64,000 bases of DNA, from contig NC_081332.1 of NCBI RefSeq assembly GCF_022539665.2, positions 2,699,884-2,763,883 of the forward strand. The letters run 5' to 3'. A model generated the notes under the pieces. The model ran no database searches. It worked only from the letters and a program-made list of their open reading frames with translations, and was not told where the DNA came from. A program made the position numbers and the translations under genes. This DNA comes from Daphnia carinata (lineage: Eukaryota; Arthropoda; Branchiopoda; Diplostraca; Daphniidae). Every line of letters begins with the position of its first letter. The first letter of the stretch is position 1. This document shows, piece by piece, positions 57,901 through 64,000 of this stretch.

Positions 57901-60900
57901 ATGTCTTCCCGGATCCTCTTCCTGCTACCCTTTTTGTTTTTACTTCACTTACAAGTTTCTTATTGCGTTTACATTCCACCGGGACCCAAATATCCGTGTC
58001 CGCAAGAACCAAGGCTTATCTATCCATGCGTCTGCATCCGAGGTGCTGACACTGGTCTGGTACGTAAAATAATTCATACTTAAATAAAAAATACTAACCC
58101 TTTTTAATCAAATCTTGAAAATATTCGCAGGTGATACATTGCAATCGAACTAATTTGGCTACATTGTCTGTTGGAATCAATAACGCCCGAGCACCAATTG
58201 ATGAGCTACTTATCTCACATTCTCGCATTACTCGGTATGATAATTATTTCCTTCACTTTTAGCTGGTGTCATTTCTATGATGTTGAACCAAGGTTGTACG
58301 GGCCATTGTTCCATAACATCGAGATTCGTCGACTCGCCATCATTGACACGCCTCTGAGTTATATAGAAGATGACGTCTTCCTTGGCGTATCCAACTCAAC
58401 GCTCGTCATGCTTAACCTCACGCGGACGGAGCTGGTAGAAATACCCGAGGGTCTAAAAAAGCTCTCGTCTTTGACCGTTTTGCGAGTGGATCAAAGCAAA
58501 CTTGATAACGTTTCTAGTCGAGCGTTTGCCGGCCTTCATTTGGAAGAGTTGCGTTTGATAAACGCAAACATCTCGCAACTGATGCCAGAGGCTTTTGCCG
58601 GCCTCGACAAGTTGAAGATGCTCGACTTGCACGGCAATCAATTGAAAGATATACCTAAAGGTATCTTCCAGCCTCTGCGCAACTTGGAAGTCCTCGACGT
58701 CGGTCACAACTTCCTGTCGAAATTACAACCGACCTACTTCTCCGATCTCGCTAAGCTTATCAACGTTAACGTGTCACACAACGGACTGACTGAATATCCT
58801 CGCGGAGTCTTTGCACGCAACACGGTAATAAAAAACAATCGCCCTTACTGAATTTGATGTTTTATTTCAAAACTCGTTCTCTGTTTCAGGTGTTGCGAGT
58901 AATTAATATGAGTGGGAATAAGATTCAAAAATTGGATTCCAATTCGTTCCGCGGAATGCGCTTCCTCCGTCGACTTTACCTCAGTGACAACCGCATTACC
59001 GATATTGGCAGAGGAACATTCGGCGCCGTTACTCGTATCGGCACCATCGATTTAGCGCGCAATCTACTGACAAAAATCGATTTTCAAATGTTTCACGAAC
59101 TGAACCTTTGCGAGCATATCGACGTGTCCGACAATCAAATCACCCGCATCGAGAAAGCCGCCTTTAAAGACATTTATTTGGCCCGAGTCAACATTAGCTA
59201 CAACCAGCTGGAGTTGGTGGAGGCGGGCGCTTTCGTCAACTGTGCCAATTTGACTCTGCTGGATTTTTCGCATAACAAGTTGACCGGATTTTCGCGCACT
59301 GCTTTCGATTCCACAACGTATCCGTTTGAACTACGTCTCGATTTCAACCAAATCACCAATCTTTCACATGTTCCTTTTGAATTCATGACGGGCATCGCGA
59401 TATTGAACGTCAGCTACAACCAATTGCAGGTGGTACCGAAGAGGACGTTTCCCAAGTTATACGAGCTCCACACTGTCGATTTTTCGCACAATGAGCTGAC
59501 TGAAATTGACGGCGCGACAATGTCCAACTTGTTTACTCTGCGCCACTTAAACCTCAGCCATAACAACATGGGATCGCTGAGTGGCTCATCCATTGGTAAC
59601 ATGCCAACATTGATTGAATTGGATTTCAGTCACAATCAAGTGAAAGAGGTAGCTAGAAGCGCATTTACTCGCCTTTCATCCATCCGTTGGCTCTCCTTGG
59701 AACATAATTTCATTTCCAACATCTTCACGTTGCCTATTTCATTGCTGGAACTCAACTTGGCCAACAACCGTGTGTCGAAAATCCCCGCCAACCGCATTTG
59801 GCCGGTAATGAATTCACTGCTCTCACTGGATCTGAGTAACAACGAAATTGGCGATAACCTTGAGTCGGGTAGTTTCGCCAATCTCATCAGTTTGCAAAAA
59901 CTTGATTTGAGAAATAACTCGATTCGGACCATACCTTATCAAGCGCTCGCCGACTTGAATACTATTCAGTACATCTTCCTCGATTTTAACAACATAACCG
60001 AGTTGAACCGTGGCGCGTTTGGCCGTCTTCCCATTGTCTTCCAATTAGGTCTGAGTCACAACAACATTAGCCAAGTCAGCGAGAAAGCCTTTGAAGGGCT
60101 TCTCCAACTCCTTCACCTCAACATGAGCTTCAACGCCATCTCTTCCATACCAACGGGAGCTTTCCACGGATTGGTATCGTTGAGAACGCTAGATCTCTCA
60201 TATAACAACATAGAAAGGCTGGACAATAAAACACACTCGTTGTTGGAAGATTGTCTCTCTCTTGAAAGGGTATACTTTTTTTTATTTAAATATGTTTAAT
60301 AGAAAAAAACATTTACTGATGATTAAATAATTACCTTTAAAAAAATAGATCAACTTGACACACAATCAGATATCATTCATATCGCCCAAAACGTTTCCTG
60401 AGAGTCCGTGGATTCCATATCGGTTGTCTGAAATTGACTTATCGTTCAATCAGATGCCCGTTCTATCTAAAGAAATCCTCATCGGAACAAAAAAAGTTCG
60501 CCAACTTAATCTTAGAGGAAATATGCTGAATGAAATTCGAAAAGGTACAGACAATACTATACATTTCATTTGACATTTTTTAAATCGTGTATTTCTTTAA
60601 TTACAGGTGTACTTACGAACATGACCAGCTTGGAATCACTTGATTTAGCCTACAACGGTCTAACGCATTTAATGAAAGGCTTGCTGGGCCCGTTGCCTAA
60701 TCTGACTCAATTGGATTTAAGTCATAACTTAATGATTGATATTCCTATTGACGAAATCGTTGCTTCGCCTCGGCTCAAAATAGTCAACCTGCGCTCCAAT
60801 CGCCTGACGCGCTTTTACGACGAATTCATGCCGTTGATAGAGAACAATTCGACACAAGTCTTTATGGAAGGCAATCCAATTGCCTGCGACTGCCGACTGA

Positions 60901-61469
60901 GGCCACTGCAGTTTTGGCTGAGTGGCATCGATCTACGAGACGATAACCCTTGGAGTCAAACTCTATGCCAAGAACCGCATTTGCTGGCCGGCCAGACTTT
61001 GGCATCCGTTGACGACGAATCACTGACGTGTGGTCGCAGCGTGAATAACAAGGCCAACTACGCCATCGTCAAAGATGTCGTTTTTCGTGAGGTAACGAGT
61101 CTAGGCTCATCCATCATGTACAGCTGGTACGTGCAAACGCGACAAGACGTGGGTGATTTTGCTGTTGAAGTCCGTCCCCTGTTGAAAGAACCGCAGCAGC
61201 CGGGTCAACCAGATCTGGTCAGTCCTCCAGTCATTTCAAAAGACGTAGGCTACGGTTTGCGTTCAGATCAAATCGATGGTATCGATCGACCTAGCCAATA
61301 TGTCGTATGTATTAGAGCTCGAGACAGCTTGGGCTACCTCCGACCTTGGAAACCCAATCAGTGCCAACCGGTAATTAGTAACCATGCTTCAAAGGCGACT
61401 ATGTTTCATTTTGGATCTTTCTTTTTCCTCGCCGCGGCGATTCACGTTTTCCTCGGCATTGCCCGTTGA
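57901..61469 (+). CDS. large leucine-rich-repeat cell-surface protein, GPI-like tail (chaoptin-like group)
   Basis: Six exons, 57901-58059, 58131-58234, 58293-58824, 58890-60269, 60349-60544 and 60607-61469, giving 1077 residues. A signal peptide (LFLLPFLFLLHLQVSYC) is followed by a Cys-rich N-cap (PCPQEPRLIYPCVC...IHCN), then more than 25 LRRs of the 24-residue LxxLxLxxNxL type, mostly in the 1.4-kb fourth exon. A C-cap follows (GNPIACDCRLRPLQFWL ... SLTC), then about 120 residues that look like a fibronectin III domain (YVVCIRARDSLGYLRPW). The C-terminus is a hydrophobic stretch (FGSFFFLAAAIHVFLGIAR) with no cytoplasmic domain, as for GPI anchoring. Such proteins act in cell adhesion and neural patterning in arthropods. 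It resembles the chaoptin group in build but is not chaoptin itself by N-terminal sequence; I cannot name the orthologue. Confidence 0.88.
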
Positions 61470-62760
61470 CATTTCCCATTACCTTGAAGTGCCCACACAA
61501 CTCGAAATGATGAGCCTGTTTCGATGCCAAGGTCTTGGTTTTGTGATAATAATTATTATACAAGCTGCACTCGTGTTATTGTTTTCCCCTATGCTTTCGT
61601 TTTCACACGAAAAACTACTTATCATCATAGCATATATATATGACTTACGTCGTCGTTATACGTGGGCTATGACTGTACGAATTTGATTGGAGATACACTG
61701 TTGTATTGTCGTTGTTTGCTAAAAATATTTTAAAAAAAAGAAAGTCATTCTGCTACGCGTGTTGTACCTTATGAAATATTACTTTGAAAAGCAAACGCTA
61801 TCCCATAAATTGCCGTTAGCGATAGTCCCCCAACAAAGAACACGTGAAACCCTTGTACTTGGTCCCTGAAAGTGCGTGACGTTTTAAAAAACTATTACAT
61901 GTCGTCATTTTTATTTCCCTTTCTTTTTCTACTGCTATGGTTCTTTTTGTAACGATCCAACTATGTAGGGGACTGTCGTTCGATCGATTGCTACGCACAC
62001 CCAACCACATCCGTCCCGTACTATTGACTGTTGTTCATTCATTATAAAATATTGTGCGCAATGTTGGTAAGAAGCGCAACGCTATAAAAGTAGGTCGAAG
62101 CTCGTCTAATCTTATGATCAACTATTGTAATTGAATTACCATCATCAAGCGTGATGGCTTAGCAGAACGGTGTTACTCAACACGGTTTAATCTATTCGTG
62201 GCCTCTTGAGATGGCAATCAACTTGCCCATGCTGCGAGTTTCCAAAATAAGATTCAACGAAAACAAAGAGAAATCGTGTTTTATGGTGACCAACGAACGA
62301 AAATAAAAAAAAATAAATAAAAAAAAATACATGTTTAATTCATGGCTCACAAGGAGTGAACTCCCCCAGAAAAGGAAAAGCCCCAACGGTTATTTAGGGG
62401 AAAAGAACCACAAGGTTTCGTGTCGATAGTCATCTCGCCACACAGTCATCGACGATGTTTAAAAGACCGATATGTACCTCCTACCAGCAACGATAACATA
62501 CCCCCAAAAGTGGTAGACTTTTAAAACATGTACGTTACCATGGTAACAGCGTACAAAATTTCTTTTCCCTTCAGTTTCTGACAGGCAAAGGTGGAGACAA
62601 GTCGTGAGTGAAAACATGGCCCTGCTGCAACTCATTCTTTAGAATTTTTTTTTTTTTACTAGACTCTCTAACTCGTTTGTTTCGGAGTTTCCTATCCAGT
62701 TTGAGTATATCAAGTCGTTTCCTACATGTCTCCAGCTTTAGTCAGTTGTTGATAATTATT
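61470..62760. other. intergenic between the LRR and TTLL genes
   Basis: About 1.3 kb. The first part is 3' flank of the LRR gene with AT-rich words; from about 62560 it is upstream sequence and 5' UTR of the TTLL gene. No coding signal otherwise. Confidence 0.5.
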
Positions 62761-64000
62761 ATGGCTTCTGCAGCTCCTGTCAACAATAATAACGAAACCG
62801 AAGATCCAGGGTAAGCGACACGTTTTCTTTCTCTCTCTTTTTTTTCTAAATTGACTGTTGAGAAGTCAGTTTGTTATATTTTCTGCATAAAGGGAGGATT
62901 TACACTTACTAGAGAACTGGCTAATCCAGATAGAGTCAGGAAGAAAACCTCCTGTTGCCAAGTTTAGGCCAAGTGTTTTGTCAGGGACGCCACCTTTCCA
63001 GGTACCAAGAGATCTGTTGGTTGAAGACGTTTAGATAGGCTAAATGTTTCTTTTAATAAATATTAAAGGCTGGTAAAGCTTTGAATTTAACTTTCCGAAC
63101 TGCTCAAAGTGACACATGGCTGGTCAGTGCACTATTAGCTTCACATGGCCTAGGAGAGGTATCACAAACGTGCAATGACTTCAACCTCCTTTGGACTGGG
63201 TCCCACCCCAGGCCACACACATTCTCCTCACTTCGCTCATACCAGAGAGTCAACCACTTTCCACGTTCATATGAACTGACAAGAAAGGACAGGTTGTACA
63301 AAAATGTAGCAAGGCTTCAGCACTGTCATGGGTCAAAGCACTTTGATTTCCTTCCACCCAGCTTTGTCATGCCAAATGAATACAGGTAGCACTGTAAAGC
63401 ACAAAATGAAATGACCGGTCAAATACTAAATTGGTTACTTGATATTGGTTTTCAAGGGATTTCTGGTCAGCTCATCATAGATTGCATGGGCCCTGGATAG
63501 TCAAACCGGTTGCCTCGTCTCGAGGTCGTGGAATCTATTTAGTTAGTAAGGTAAATTTTCTTCTTTTTAGCTATACCTATAGGGTGATAACGTTTCCGTG
63601 TGATTACCTAGCCTGATGAAGTCCCAATGGAGGAATCTGTGCTCATATCCAAGTACATTGCAAATCCGTTGCTGGTCGATGGCCATAAGGTAAAGGCCTT
63701 TCAACTTTTTTGCGTTTAATATTTCAGTTTTAGCTTAACGAAATGTTTAATTTAGTGCGATTTACGTCTGTACGTTGCTGTAACTTCTTACGATCCGCTC
63801 GTCATTTACTTGTACCGACACGGAATCGTCCGTTTCGCCGCAGTGAAGTATACGGCTGATCAAAGCAGTCTGGACAACCCCTGCATCCACTTGTGCAACT
63901 ACAGCATCAATAAGTATCACGCCGACTTTGTAGTGTAAGTAGCATGTTTATTATCAGGGTATATTACCTGTAATCACACTTAACTGTTGCCTTTTGCAGT
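62761..64000 (+). CDS. TTLL5: tubulin polyglutamylase TTLL5-like, 5' part, cut by window end
   Basis: Exons 62761-62810, 62893-63001, 63069-63385, 63457-63550, 63612-63689 and 63756-63934, with an acceptor CAG at 63997-63999, so a seventh exon starts on the last base. The 275-odd residues seen include FNLLWTGSHPRP, VNHFPRSYELTRKDRLYKN, GPWIVKPVASSRGRGIYLV (nucleotide-binding loop) and DLRLYVAVTSYDPLVIYLY. These are the TTL-domain motifs, and the wording is closest to TTLL5. TTLL5 adds the first, branching glutamate to tubulin tails on axonemal and cytoplasmic microtubules, using ATP. The N-terminal 50 residues are not conserved. The ATP-grasp catalytic end and the long C-terminal extension would lie past the window. 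Confidence 0.93.

Noticed and set aside
58171-58292. Start of an LRR protein at 58171 in the open frame that begins MESITPEH
   Set aside because: The correct reading is another frame (VIHCNRTNLATLSVG) up to a donor at 58235, then an acceptor before 58293. The MESITPEH frame reads partly through an intron.
1-64000. tRNA, rRNA and snRNA genes
   Set aside because: I looked for tRNA B-box-like GGTTCRA words with a matching acceptor stem and for rRNA core sequences and found none that could be supported by eye. A covariance-model scan would be decisive.

Overview
The window looks like nuclear DNA of an arthropod, most likely a branchiopod crustacean of the Daphnia type. Spliceosomal GT-AG introns of about 60-100 bp break up most genes. 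The proteins are typical arthropod ones: an R&R-type cuticle protein, a receptor resembling the insect ecdysis-triggering-hormone receptor (ETHR), and cornichon. Intergenic spacers are short except around one gene. The species call is inference from gene content and intron style; no species-specific marker was seen.

Left part (1-17 kb), gene dense: the 5' part of a cuticle protein gene (-), an orphan TATA-driven ORF (-), cornichon (+), a membrane-anchored SDR9C-type dehydrogenase (-) that converges on cornichon and diverges from mitochondrial ribosomal protein L14 (+), glutaredoxin 3 (+), three complete tandem paralogues of a fumarylacetoacetate-hydrolase-domain protein of the FAHD2 type (-), and an unrecognised small secreted or membrane protein (-).

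Middle part (17-48 kb): about 31 kb dominated by homopolymer tracts (T up to 65 nt, A up to 37 nt, G/C up to 18 nt), dinucleotide and trinucleotide microsatellites and purine/pyrimidine tracts. The only coding gene I can support here is a class A neuropeptide receptor on the + strand, in four coding exons between 38.2 and 48.2 kb. Its best match by motif is ETHR. A splice acceptor just before its start codon suggests an upstream non-coding exon, so much of the 17-38 kb stretch may be a 5' intron or regulatory DNA. Long ORFs reported there are readings of T- or A-runs (poly-Phe, poly-Lys) and are not listed as genes.

Right part (48-64 kb), gene dense again: a PH plus tandem-PDZ scaffold protein (-), divergent from an aminopeptidase O-like M1 metallopeptidase (+), acireductone dioxygenase (+) whose start codon lies only 60 bp after the aminopeptidase stop, a probable small spliced gene (+), a 1077-residue leucine-rich-repeat surface protein with a GPI-like tail (+), and the 5' part of a TTLL5-type tubulin polyglutamylase (+), cut by the window end.

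The genes do not form one pathway; most are single-copy housekeeping genes. The cuticle protein and the putative ETHR both relate to moulting, but they lie about 38 kb apart and nothing shows that they are coordinated. Exon coordinates were derived by hand from splice consensus, reading-frame phase and family similarity; phases add up for all multi-exon models given.
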